NCBI RefSeq assembly: GCF_001905505.1
Contig: NZ_LIPG01000003.1
Coordinates: 186,001-250,000, forward strand
Length of the DNA: 64,000 bases
Reading direction: 5' to 3'
Source of the DNA: Streptomyces sp. CB02058
GTDB lineage: Bacteria > Actinomycetota > Actinomycetes > Streptomycetales > Streptomycetaceae
Below the pieces are notes generated by a model that was not told the DNA's origin, ran no database searches, and was given only the letters and a program-made list of their open reading frames with translations. Positions 8,571 through 16,364 of this stretch are shown in pieces. Made by a program: the position numbers and the translations under genes. Every line of letters begins with the position of its first letter. Position 1 is the stretch's first letter.

Positions 8571-9977
8571 TCAGCGGTCGGCGGCTTGCCGGGGGCGGGT
8601 GCGGTGGAGTTTGGTGCGGAGTGCCGTTTGGGCAAGGCTCGCCTTGGGTCCGGGGTCGGCGAGACCGGCCCTGAACAGGCCGTGCGTCACGCGCCGTCGG
8701 GCGGCCTCGCGGAGCAGGTCGTGCAACTCCCCTTCCCGCAGCCGCGCCTCGGCACCGATCAGCCCTTCGACACGGGAGAGCGCGCCCTCCGCGTCGCCGT
8801 GTGCCAGCCGCTCACGTACGTCGTCGAGGCAGCCGGGCCGGCGGTGCGCGAGGTCGATGACCTGGAGGCAGGGGAGCGGGGTGCCGGTGAGCGCGGCGAG
8901 GAGCTCCTCGCGCCGTATCTCGTCGGGGCCGTGGTCCAGTGCGACCAGCACGCCGTCGACGAGACCGATCCGGTGACGGGCGCCGCGGCAGTCCACGACG
9001 CGCGGCACCGCGTCCTCGTCCCCGGCGGCAGCGCCGGTGGACGCCGGTGCTTCCGGCGCCAGGGCCGCCGCGACCAACGGGTGCAGCCGGCCGGGCGCCA
9101 GGCAGCCGCTGCGCAGCAGCTCCAGGTCGGGCGCCACCCAGGTGGCGGCGTCGGGCAGGACCGGCAGTCCCGCCCGGGCACCGGACCGGGTCACCTCGGC
9201 CGACCGCACCTCGGGCGTCCCGTCGCCCGGCCCGGAGCCGCCGGGGGAGACGCGCACGTCCAGGACGAGCCGGCGCCGGGCACCGAGGCGGACCGAGACC
9301 CGGCCTCCCCCGGCCCGGCCCTCCGCGGCCAGCAGCAGCGCGGCCTCGGCGGCCCACCGGCCGAGCGCGAAGCGCCCGGGGCCGGGCACCGAGGAGGCCC
9401 ACTCCGGTGCGTACCGGAGTGGCGGCTCGTCGGCCCCGCCGCGCACGCGCAGTTCGGCGCTGCGGCTCGCGTCCCAGAGGTGCCGGTGGAGGTCCAGACG
9501 GAACCGGCGGTCGGGGGTGCGGTAACCGGCCGGCCCGGCACCGGTGTCCGGTGAACCCGGCCCGCCCCGGACCGCGAGACTGATCCGCTGCCCGCCGTCC
9601 GCCCACGCGGGGGCGGTGCGTGCCACGAGGTGCACCGGGTGGATGCGGCCGGGCTCGTCGTACCGGGCGAGCGTGAGCGCCGTGCCCGGCCGCAGGAACC
9701 CGTCGGGCGCGGTCCTGGGCATGTGCCACCGGAGCAGGTCCGGTGCCAGCAGCCGCAGGTCGGCCCGGACGCGGGCGGCCGTGGCGCCGCCGTGGACGCG
9801 TCCGACGGTGCGCAGGTCGAGATCGACGTCGACCCCGGCGGCGGCGCACGCGCCCGCCCAGTCGCCGGCGGTACGCCGGGCCGTCGCGGTCTCGATCATG
9901 GAGGGCGGCACGGCGACGTCGCGCACGCGCAGCCAGAAGGAAAGCCGGGAATCCTCGAACGCGGTCTCGGTGAGCAT
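8571..9977 (-). CDS. Uncharacterised protein, first gene of MoxR-VWA operon
   Basis: A 468-aa protein without a domain I recognise. It lacks a signal peptide and membrane helices; the sequence is rich in Arg, Ala, Gly and Pro and starts MLTETAFEDSRLSFWLRV. ATG 9977 has AAGGTGA six bases upstream; GTG 9983 is a less likely start. Its position directly upstream of moxR and the VWA/metallopeptidase gene suggests it is a partner or substrate adaptor of that system, as third genes commonly accompany MoxR-VWA pairs. That is inference from position only. Confidence 0.75.
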   Translation of the reverse strand: MLTETAFEDSRLSFWLRVRDVAVPPSMIETATARRTAGDWAGACAAAGVDVDLDLRTVGRVHGGATAARVRADLRLLAPDLLRWHMPRTAPDGFLRPGTALTLARYDEPGRIHPVHLVARTAPAWADGGQRISLAVRGGPGSPDTGAGPAGYRTPDRRFRLDLHRHLWDASRSAELRVRGGADEPPLRYAPEWASSVPGPGRFALGRWAAEAALLLAAEGRAGGGRVSVRLGARRRLVLDVRVSPGGSGPGDGTPEVRSAEVTRSGARAGLPVLPDAATWVAPDLELLRSGCLAPGRLHPLVAAALAPEAPASTGAAAGDEDAVPRVVDCRGARHRIGLVDGVLVALDHGPDEIRREELLAALTGTPLPCLQVIDLAHRRPGCLDDVRERLAHGDAEGALSRVEGLIGAEARLREGELHDLLREAARRRVTHGLFRAGLADPGPKASLAQTALRTKLHRTRPRQAADR

Positions 9978-10250
9978 CAGCACTCACCTTGCGCGGTCGG
10001 GACCCCCCATCCGTAAAGGAGTTGAGTAGTCATCGGGCGGGAGCGTAGCCCGGAGCCGCCGTTCGAAGCCACACCTTTTTCCGGGCACGGGAACTGCGCG
10101 GGCAGTCGCGGGCCCTCGCCGGGGCGGGCGCGGCAGGGGCGCGGGCCGGGGTCGGCTGCGAAAGGCGGGAGCGCCTCCCGGAGCCGACGTGGACATAAGC
10201 TCCATATCGGACAGAAGTCGATGTGCCGAACAGGAAAGGCAGGGCGTCAC

Positions 10251-10988
10251 ATGAAGATCGCCGTCATCGGGGGAACCGGGCTGATCGGCTCCCAGGTGGT
10301 ACGGGACCTGGCCGCGGCAGGGCACGAGGCGGTGCCGCACTCGCTCTCCACCGGGGTCGACGTCCTCACGGGCCAGGGCCTGGACGCGGCGCTGGCCGGT
10401 GCCGGGAGCGTCGTCAATCTGACCAACTCGCCGACCTTCGACGCGGCGTCCCTGGACTTCTTCCGTACGTCGATGGAGAACCTCCTCGGCGCGGCGGAAC
10501 GCGCGGGCGCCGGGCACTTCGTCGTCCTGTCCATCGTCGGCGTCGACCAGGTGCCGCAGCTCGACTACTACCGGGCAAAGACCCTCCAGGAGGACATCCT
10601 CCGGCAGGGCTCCGTGCCCTACTCGATCGTGCGCGCCACGCAGTTCATGGAGTTCATGGACGCCGTCATGTCCTGGACCGCCGACGGCGACACGGTCCGC
10701 CTGCCCCGCACCCCGCTCCAGCCGATCGCCGCCGCGGACGTCGCGGCCGCCGTCGCCGACGTCACGGCCGGAACCCCGCTGGGCGGCGTCCTCGACATCG
10801 CGGGCCCCGACGTCTTCCCGCTGGACGAACTGGGCAGGCTCACCCTCGCCGCCAAGGGGGACCGGCGTTCCGTGGTCACCGACGACACGGCCGGGATGTT
10901 CGCCGCGGTCACCGGAGACGTGCTCACCCCGGGAGACGGCGCCCGCATCGCCCCCACCCGCTACACCGACTGGCTCAGGAACGCCTGA
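10251..10988 (+). CDS. NmrA-like NAD(P)-binding oxidoreductase (atypical SDR)
   Basis: A 245-aa Rossmann protein. The N-terminal dinucleotide site is GGTGLIG (residues about 7-13), and the middle carries YYRAKTLQEDILR, resembling the YxxxK of extended or atypical SDRs. Family members bind NAD(P) and either reduce small molecules or act as redox sensors. GGAAAGG precedes ATG 10251. It is divergent from the MoxR operon and separated from the downstream glycosyltransferase by a hairpin (11007-11043), so it is probably not part of the resistance unit. Confidence 0.85.
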   Translation: MKIAVIGGTGLIGSQVVRDLAAAGHEAVPHSLSTGVDVLTGQGLDAALAGAGSVVNLTNSPTFDAASLDFFRTSMENLLGAAERAGAGHFVVLSIVGVDQVPQLDYYRAKTLQEDILRQGSVPYSIVRATQFMEFMDAVMSWTADGDTVRLPRTPLQPIAAADVAAAVADVTAGTPLGGVLDIAGPDVFPLDELGRLTLAAKGDRRSVVTDDTAGMFAAVTGDVLTPGDGARIAPTRYTDWLRNA

Positions 10989-11006
10989 CGGACCCGAGGC
11001 ACCCAG

Positions 11007-11043
11007 GCTCCCGGCCGCCGGGCACGCGGCAGCGACCGGGAGC
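11007..11043 (+). terminator. Hairpin after the NmrA-like gene
   Basis: GCTCCCGG at 11007-11014 pairs with CCGGGAGC at 11036-11043 around a GC-rich loop. It lies 19 nt past the stop and separates the oxidoreductase from the next transcription unit. Confidence 0.55.
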
Positions 11044-11139
11044 TTCGTCGTTTCGCGGGGGAGGAGGTCCGTCCGGAAGGGACGAGGAGAGCGGAAGGAG
11101 GAGTACCCACTCCTTTCCACTCTCAAGGTATAGCGCAAC

Positions 11140-11162
11140 GGGGGGCTTGCGGCAAGGCCCCC
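11140..11162 (+). promoter_or_regulatory. Rifamycin-associated element (RAE)-like palindrome
   Basis: The palindrome has a CTTGC-G-GCAAG core (11146-11156) flanked by runs of G (11140-11145) and C (11158-11162). It matches, from memory, the RAE found upstream of many actinobacterial rifamycin-resistance genes (rph, rgt, rox, helR). TTGCGG at 11147-11152 could double as a -35 box, with CACAAT at 11172-11177 as -10 at 19-bp spacing. It sits 57 bp upstream of the GTG of a glycosyltransferase that is followed by a helR-like gene, which agrees with its known context. Confidence 0.8.
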
Positions 11163-11218
11163 GTGGTGCCGCACAATCGGCGGCCGAAGCCGTTGTCCAG
11201 GGGAATCGAGAATCACGA

Positions 11219-12466
11219 GTGCGTGTGGTGCTGATGGCCTACGGGTCACGTGGGGACGTCGAACCGATGGTGGGATTCGCGCTGCGTCTGCGGGAGTTCG
11301 GGTGGGACGTGCGGGTGTGCGCACCGCCGGACTTCGAGGGACTGCTGGACGCCGTCGGTCTCCCGCTGGTGCCGGTCTGGCGGCCGTTGCGGCCGAGGGT
11401 CCAGGGGGAGGTGAGCGGGACGGCCCCGCTGCCGCCCGAGGACCTGCCCCGGCGGGCGGCGGCGCTGACCGCGTCGGCCTACGAAGCGGTCGCCTCGGCG
11501 GCCGAAGGGTGCGACGTGATCGTGGCGACCGGCCTGATCCCGGCCGGAGCGGGAGCGCGTTCGGTCGCCGAGAAGCTGGGCGTCCCCTACGTCTGGGTGG
11601 CCTTCTTCCCGACGTACCTGCCGTCTCCGCACCACCCGCCGCTCGCCTTCGCGGGCCGGCCCTTCCCGCCCGGCGCCACCGGCAACCAGGACCTGTGGGA
11701 CCTGGACGCGGAGAACATGAACGCGCTGTTCGGCGAGGGGATCAACACCCACCGGGCGTCGGTCGGTCAACCCCCGGTGGACGACGTCCGCGCCCATGTC
11801 CTCACCGACAGGCCGTGGCTGGCGGCCGATCCGGCCCTGGCCCCGTGGAAGGAGCCCGCCGGCCTCGACGTCGTACGGACCGGGGCGTGGTTCCGGCCGG
11901 AGCCGCTGCCGCTGCCGGACGACGTGGAGGCGTTCCTCGGCGCCGGTGCACCGCCCGTGTACGTGGGCTTCGGCAGCATGCCCGTGCGCGACCCGGAGGA
12001 GGTCGCCCGGGTGACCGTCGAGGCGGTGCGCGCGCAGGGCCGCCGTGTCATCCTCTCCGGCGGCTGGGCGGACCTGGCCCTGGCCGACGGGCAGGAGGAT
12101 TGCTTCGTCGTCGGCGAGGCCGACCAGGCCTCGCTCTTCCCCCGGCTGGCCGCGGTCGTGCACCACGGCGGCGCGGGAACGACGACGGCCGCCGCCCGCG
12201 CCGGAACGCCCCAGGTGGTGATCCCCCAGATCGCCGACCAGCCCTACTGGGCGGACCGGGTCGCCGCATTGGGCATCGGCGCCGCCCACGACAGTCAGGC
12301 GCCGACCTTCGGATCCCTGTCCGCCGCGCTCGCGACCGCGCTCGATGCCGGGACCCGCGAGCGCGCCGCCGCCGTGGCGAGGGCGGTCCTCAGGGACGGC
12401 ACGGCCACGGCCGCGCGCCTCCTCGCCGGGGCGATCGTCCCGGAACGGCCGACGGAGTCCGCCTGA
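11219..12466 (+). CDS. rgt: Family 1 glycosyltransferase, probable rifamycin glycosyltransferase
   Basis: A 415-aa GT1/UGT-type enzyme. The start (RVVLMAYGSRGDVEPM) is the usual N-terminus of macrolide- and glycopeptide-type glycosyltransferases. The nucleotide-sugar site near residue 315 has the HHGGAGTT signature, followed by a GTPQVVIPQIADQPYWA stretch. GTG 11219 starts at the beginning of this conserved block. Family members transfer a sugar from an NDP donor to aromatic or macrolide acceptors; Rgt enzymes of soil actinomycetes glycosylate rifampin. The assignment to rifamycin rests on the RAE-like palindrome 57 bp upstream and the helR-like gene 68 bp downstream, and not on residues specific for the drug. 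Another acceptor remains possible. No secondary-metabolite cluster surrounds it. Confidence 0.75.
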   Translation: MRVVLMAYGSRGDVEPMVGFALRLREFGWDVRVCAPPDFEGLLDAVGLPLVPVWRPLRPRVQGEVSGTAPLPPEDLPRRAAALTASAYEAVASAAEGCDVIVATGLIPAGAGARSVAEKLGVPYVWVAFFPTYLPSPHHPPLAFAGRPFPPGATGNQDLWDLDAENMNALFGEGINTHRASVGQPPVDDVRAHVLTDRPWLAADPALAPWKEPAGLDVVRTGAWFRPEPLPLPDDVEAFLGAGAPPVYVGFGSMPVRDPEEVARVTVEAVRAQGRRVILSGGWADLALADGQEDCFVVGEADQASLFPRLAAVVHHGGAGTTTAAARAGTPQVVIPQIADQPYWADRVAALGIGAAHDSQAPTFGSLSAALATALDAGTRERAAAVARAVLRDGTATAARLLAGAIVPERPTESA

Positions 12467-12534
12467 ACCGCGGCCCCGCCCGCCCCATGCCGCACCCCAT
12501 GGCCGTACCGCGATCCCGACCCGGAGCTGATGCC

Positions 12535-14682
12535 GTGACCCCCCTGACCACCCGTGCGTTCGACCTCCCCGACCGCCTCGCCTCCAAGGCCGCACCGGAA
12601 CTCATCGCCGGCGACGAGCAGCACTTCGCGGCCGTCGCCGAGTGCCTCGACCAGCTGATCGCCGAGCTGTCGGACCGTCTCGACGCCGAGCGCAGGGCGC
12701 CCGGGGTCGTCGGCCGTCAGGCCATGGACCGGGACGCGGAGATCCACCGGCTGACCGCCAGGCTGCGCACCCTGCGGCGCTTCGGCCTGGACCTGTGTCT
12801 CGGGCACATGGCCGGCGCGGACGGCTCGGAGCCCCTGTACGTCGGCCGCCTCGGCCTCACGGACAGCACGGGCCGCAGGCTGCTGCTCGACTGGCGCTCC
12901 CCGGCGGCCGAGCCGTTCTTCGGGGCCACCCACGCCAACCCGATGGGCCTGGCGAGCCGCCGGAGATACCGCTGGAACGGGGGCCGCATCAGCGACTACT
13001 GGGACGAGGTGTTCACCCCGGAGGGCTTCGCCGGCCACGCCGCCCTCGACGACCAGTCCGCCTTCATCGCCAGCCTGGGCAGCAACCGCTCCGCGAGGAT
13101 GCGCGACGTGCTCGGCACCATCCAGGCCGACCAGGACGCCATCATCCGCGCGGGTTCCAGGGGCGCGCTCGTCGTCGACGGCGGCCCCGGCACGGGGAAG
13201 ACCGTCGTCGCCCTGCACCGCTCCGCCTATCTCCTCCACTCCGACCCGCAGCTGGGACACCGCAGGGGCGGCGTGCTGTTCGTCGGTCCGCACCAGCCCT
13301 ACCTGGGTTACGTCGCCGACGTCCTGCCCGGCCTCGGGGAGGACGGCGTACGGACCTGCACGCTGCGGGATCTCGTCGCCGAAGGCGCGGCGGCGACGGC
13401 CGAGACCGATCCGGAGGTGGCCCGGCTGAAGTCGTCCGCGCGTCTGGTGAAGGCGGTCGAGAAGGCCGTGAGGTTCTACGAGGAGCCGCCGGCCCGGGGA
13501 ACGAGGGTCGAGACCCACTGGTCCGACATCTGGCTGAGCGCGGCCGACTGGGCCGTGGCGTTCGAGGCCCCGGACCCCGGCACCCCGCACAACGAGGCGC
13601 GCGACCAGGTCTGGGAGGAACTGCTCACGATCCTGACCGAGAAGCACGAGGGCGACGTGTCCGAGGACCAGCTCCGCGGGTCCCTGCGGCGGAACAGGGA
13701 CCTGCTGACCGCCTTCGACCGTGCGTGGCCGCTGATCGAGGCCGCCGACCTCGTCGGTGACCTGTGGTCCGTGCCCGCCTATCTGCGCACCTGCGCCCCC
13801 TGGCTCGACCGCGACGAGGTGGCGCTGCTGCAACGCGAGGAGCCCCAGGCATGGACGGTGTCCGACCTGCCGATCCTGGACGCGGCGCGGCAGCGGCTGG
13901 GAGATCCCGAGGCATCACGGCGCAGGCGCCGGCACGAGGCGTCCCTCGCCGCCGGACGCGAGCACATGGCCAAGGTCATCGACGTCCTGCTCGAAGCCGA
14001 CGCGGACGGGGAGGGCGCCGTGACGATGCTGCGCGGCAAGGACCTCCAGGACACCCTGGCCGAGGGGTCCGTGCCGCTCGGCACCGAACCGGACCTGCTC
14101 GCGGGCCCGTTCGCCCATGTCGTCGTGGACGAGGCACAGGAACTGACCGACGCGGAATGGCAGATGCTGCTGCTCAGATGCCCGTCCCGGAGCTTCACCG
14201 TCGTCGGGGACCGCGCCCAGGCGAGGCACGGCTTCACCGAGTCGTGGCAAGAGCGTCTCGAGCGGGCCGGGCTCGACCGGATCAGCCTGGCGTCGCTCGG
14301 CATCAACTACCGCACGCCGGAGGAGATCATGGCGGAGGCCGAGCCGGTGATCAGGGCGGTGCTCCCGGACGCCAACGTGCCGGTCTCCGTGCGCAGCAGC
14401 GGCCTCCCCGTCGTCCACGGGGCGGCCTCGGACCTCGCGACGGTCCTCGACAGCCGGCTCGCGGCGCACCCCGACGGGATCGCGTGCGTCATCGGCGATC
14501 CCGCCTTCGAGGAGACGCCCCGCGTCCGGTCGCTGACCCCGGAGCTGTCGAAGGGGCTCGAATTCGACCTGGTCGTCCTCGTCGACCCGCAGACGTTCGG
14601 CGAGGGCGTCGAAGGGGCGGTCGACCGCTATGTCGCGATGACCAGGGCGACCCAGGAGCTCGTCATCCTCACGAGTTCCTGA
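12535..14682 (+). CDS. helR: HelR-like UvrD/HelD-family RNA polymerase-associated ATPase
   Basis: A 715-aa superfamily 1 helicase-like protein. A long N-terminal coiled-coil region (residues about 20-100) is followed by Walker A GGPGTGKT (216-223), Walker B VVVDEAQE (around 530-537), the motif VVGDRAQ, and a C-terminal UvrD-like YVAMTRATQEL block. This is the HelD/HelR layout; HelR of S. venezuelae displaces rifamycin from RNA polymerase. GTG 12535 has GGAG nine bases upstream; the frame further upstream is antisense-like and lies in the glycosyltransferase. The gene lies 68 bp after the glycosyltransferase with no hairpin between, so both are probably transcribed from the RAE promoter. It overlaps the convergent lyase gene by 14 bp. 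Confidence 0.85.
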   Translation: MTPLTTRAFDLPDRLASKAAPELIAGDEQHFAAVAECLDQLIAELSDRLDAERRAPGVVGRQAMDRDAEIHRLTARLRTLRRFGLDLCLGHMAGADGSEPLYVGRLGLTDSTGRRLLLDWRSPAAEPFFGATHANPMGLASRRRYRWNGGRISDYWDEVFTPEGFAGHAALDDQSAFIASLGSNRSARMRDVLGTIQADQDAIIRAGSRGALVVDGGPGTGKTVVALHRSAYLLHSDPQLGHRRGGVLFVGPHQPYLGYVADVLPGLGEDGVRTCTLRDLVAEGAAATAETDPEVARLKSSARLVKAVEKAVRFYEEPPARGTRVETHWSDIWLSAADWAVAFEAPDPGTPHNEARDQVWEELLTILTEKHEGDVSEDQLRGSLRRNRDLLTAFDRAWPLIEAADLVGDLWSVPAYLRTCAPWLDRDEVALLQREEPQAWTVSDLPILDAARQRLGDPEASRRRRRHEASLAAGREHMAKVIDVLLEADADGEGAVTMLRGKDLQDTLAEGSVPLGTEPDLLAGPFAHVVVDEAQELTDAEWQMLLLRCPSRSFTVVGDRAQARHGFTESWQERLERAGLDRISLASLGINYRTPEEIMAEAEPVIRAVLPDANVPVSVRSSGLPVVHGAASDLATVLDSRLAAHPDGIACVIGDPAFEETPRVRSLTPELSKGLEFDLVVLVDPQTFGEGVEGAVDRYVAMTRATQELVILTSS

Positions 14683-15475
14683 CCGGGGCCCCCGCCAGCA
14701 TGCTGCGGGCACGCTCCAGGACCGGCTTGTCGACCATGTGACCGCCCACCGTCGTGACCGAGTCCCCGGCCTCCAGGACGGCCCGTGCCCAGCGCAGTTC
14801 CTCCTCGGTGGGGGCGAAGCCGGCCGCGACCGGGGCGATCTGCGCGGGGTGGACGCACAGCTTGGCCGAGAAGCCCAGCCGCCGGGCGTGGGCGGTGTCC
14901 GCGGCCAGGGCCTCCAGATCACGCACGGCGGTGGTGACACCGTCCACCGGGGGGCTGATGCCGGCCGCCGCCGAGGCGAGGACCACCCGGGAGCGGGCGT
15001 GGGCCAGGGCGAGCGTGTCGTCGGGGGCCACACCGAGCTGCGCGGAGAGGTCCACGTTGCCGAAGGCGGCGCGTACGACGCCCGGTACGGAGCACACCTC
15101 GTACGCCCGCTCGGCGCCCAGCGCCGTCTCGATCAGGGCGATCAGCGCGCAGTCGGCGGCGATCGGGCCGAGGACCGCCGGGTCCTCGGCCTTCGGCACC
15201 ATCACCGGGCAGCCGCGGTCGGCGGCCATCCGCAGGTCGGCCTCGAACCACGGGGTGCCCGGCGCGTTCACGCGTACGACGGTACGGGTGCCGAGCCCCG
15301 CCCAGCCGGCGGCGGACCGGCGGGCCCGCTCCTTGTCCTCGGCGGCGACGGCGTCCTCCAGGTCGATGACGACCAGGTCGGCGCCGGAACCGGCGGCCTT
15401 GCCGAAGCGGTCGGGACGGTCGCCCGGGACGAAGAGCAGGGTGCGGGCCGCCGCGATCTCGTCGTGCGTGGTCAT
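14669..15475 (-). CDS. CitE/HpcH-HpaI family lyase, probable citramalyl-CoA lyase
   Basis: A 268-aa TIM-barrel lyase of the CitE group. The metal-binding stretch VVIDLEDAV, the active-site region LIALIETALGAERA and AAFGNVDLSAQLG are present. Family enzymes cleave citramalyl-CoA, malyl-CoA or beta-hydroxyacyl-CoA thioesters. The start ATG 15475 overlaps the stop of the hydratase gene (ATGA), so the two are coupled. Beside a hydratase, class III CoA-transferase, acyl-CoA dehydrogenase, transporter and LysR regulator, the best fit is the last step of itaconate-type degradation: citramalyl-CoA to acetyl-CoA and pyruvate. Malyl-CoA specificity cannot be excluded. Confidence 0.8.
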   Translation of the reverse strand: MTTHDEIAAARTLLFVPGDRPDRFGKAAGSGADLVVIDLEDAVAAEDKERARRSAAGWAGLGTRTVVRVNAPGTPWFEADLRMAADRGCPVMVPKAEDPAVLGPIAADCALIALIETALGAERAYEVCSVPGVVRAAFGNVDLSAQLGVAPDDTLALAHARSRVVLASAAAGISPPVDGVTTAVRDLEALAADTAHARRLGFSAKLCVHPAQIAPVAAGFAPTEEELRWARAVLEAGDSVTTVGGHMVDKPVLERARSMLAGAPVRNS

Positions 15476-16344
15476 GCGAAGGTCACCTCGGCGGTGGCGT
15501 GGAGAGGCTCGCGATGGGTGGCGGTGCGCAGGCGTGCGCCCGCGCCGTCGAGGGTGCCCTCGGCGAGGAGGTGCTCGCCGGAGAACGCGGGCTTCCGCAG
15601 CCGGAAGGAGAGCTCGCCGACCTGTCGGCCCGGCGCCTCGCGACGCACCACGTCCAGCATCAGCAAGGCGAGCAGCGGGCCGTGGACGACGAGCCCCGGA
15701 TATCCCTCCGTGCCGCGGCAGTACGGGGCGTCGTAGTGGATGCGGTGCGCGTTGGCGGTGAGGGCGCTCAGCCGGAACAGCAGCGTGGGGTCCGGCCGGA
15801 GGCGCAGCCGCCAGGCCTCCCGGGCGTCCGGGGCGGTGCGGTCGTCGATGGTGTCCGGGTGCCGCGCGCCGCCGCCGCGGCCCGACCGGTAGACGATGTC
15901 CTGCTCCTCCACCACACGGGTGCGCCCCGCCTGCCGGAACTCCAGACGTTCCGTCACGAACAGCAGCTCCCCGCTGCGGCCGTGCTTCGGCGTCACCGCC
16001 GCCAGGCTGCTGACACGCTCGGCGGGCTCGCCCAGGCGCAGCGGCTCGACGATCCGGCAGCGGCCTCCGGCGAACATGCGCTGACGGTCGGGGACCGGCG
16101 GCAGGAAGCGCGCGTCGCGCAGATGCCCGTCGGGGCCCAGCTCCCGCTGTGCGGGCCAGTGCAGGAAGTGGAACCACTGCCACAGAGGGGGCAGCGGGTC
16201 GCCCTCCCGCGCGGCGGGCGCCGGAAGGTCCAGCAGGGCCGACACCGCGGCGGCGGGACCCGGGTCCATCGGATCGACGGCGGTGACGGGCTCGGGGTGC
16301 CAGTCCTCGACGTAGGAGCTCAGGGGCGGGATGGCGGACTGCAT
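15472..16344 (-). CDS. FAS1-like/MaoC-type dehydratase, probable itaconyl- or mesaconyl-CoA hydratase
   Basis: A 290-aa double hot-dog protein of the mesaconyl-C4-CoA hydratase/HTD2-like group. Features include the N-terminal PLPPLWQWFHFLHW region, the conserved RMFAGGR, and a C-terminal hot-dog domain with IHYDAPYCRGTEGYPGLVVHGP. These enzymes add water to unsaturated C4/C5-CoA thioesters. AGGAGG lies 12 bases before ATG 16344, and the stop overlaps the lyase start. Position between the transporter and the lyase supports a pathway of import, CoA activation, hydration and cleavage. The exact substrate (itaconyl- or mesaconyl-CoA) is inferred from context. Confidence 0.75.
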   Translation of the reverse strand: MQSAIPPLSSYVEDWHPEPVTAVDPMDPGPAAAVSALLDLPAPAAREGDPLPPLWQWFHFLHWPAQRELGPDGHLRDARFLPPVPDRQRMFAGGRCRIVEPLRLGEPAERVSSLAAVTPKHGRSGELLFVTERLEFRQAGRTRVVEEQDIVYRSGRGGGARHPDTIDDRTAPDAREAWRLRLRPDPTLLFRLSALTANAHRIHYDAPYCRGTEGYPGLVVHGPLLALLMLDVVRREAPGRQVGELSFRLRKPAFSGEHLLAEGTLDGAGARLRTATHREPLHATAEVTFA

Positions 16345-16364
16345 GACGGGTCGGACCTCCTGGT

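Noticed and set aside
10223..11218. In-frame 5' extension of the glycosyltransferase across the NmrA-like gene
   Set aside because: The segment is out of frame with a good Rossmann gene and crosses a hairpin; family N-termini begin at GTG 11219.
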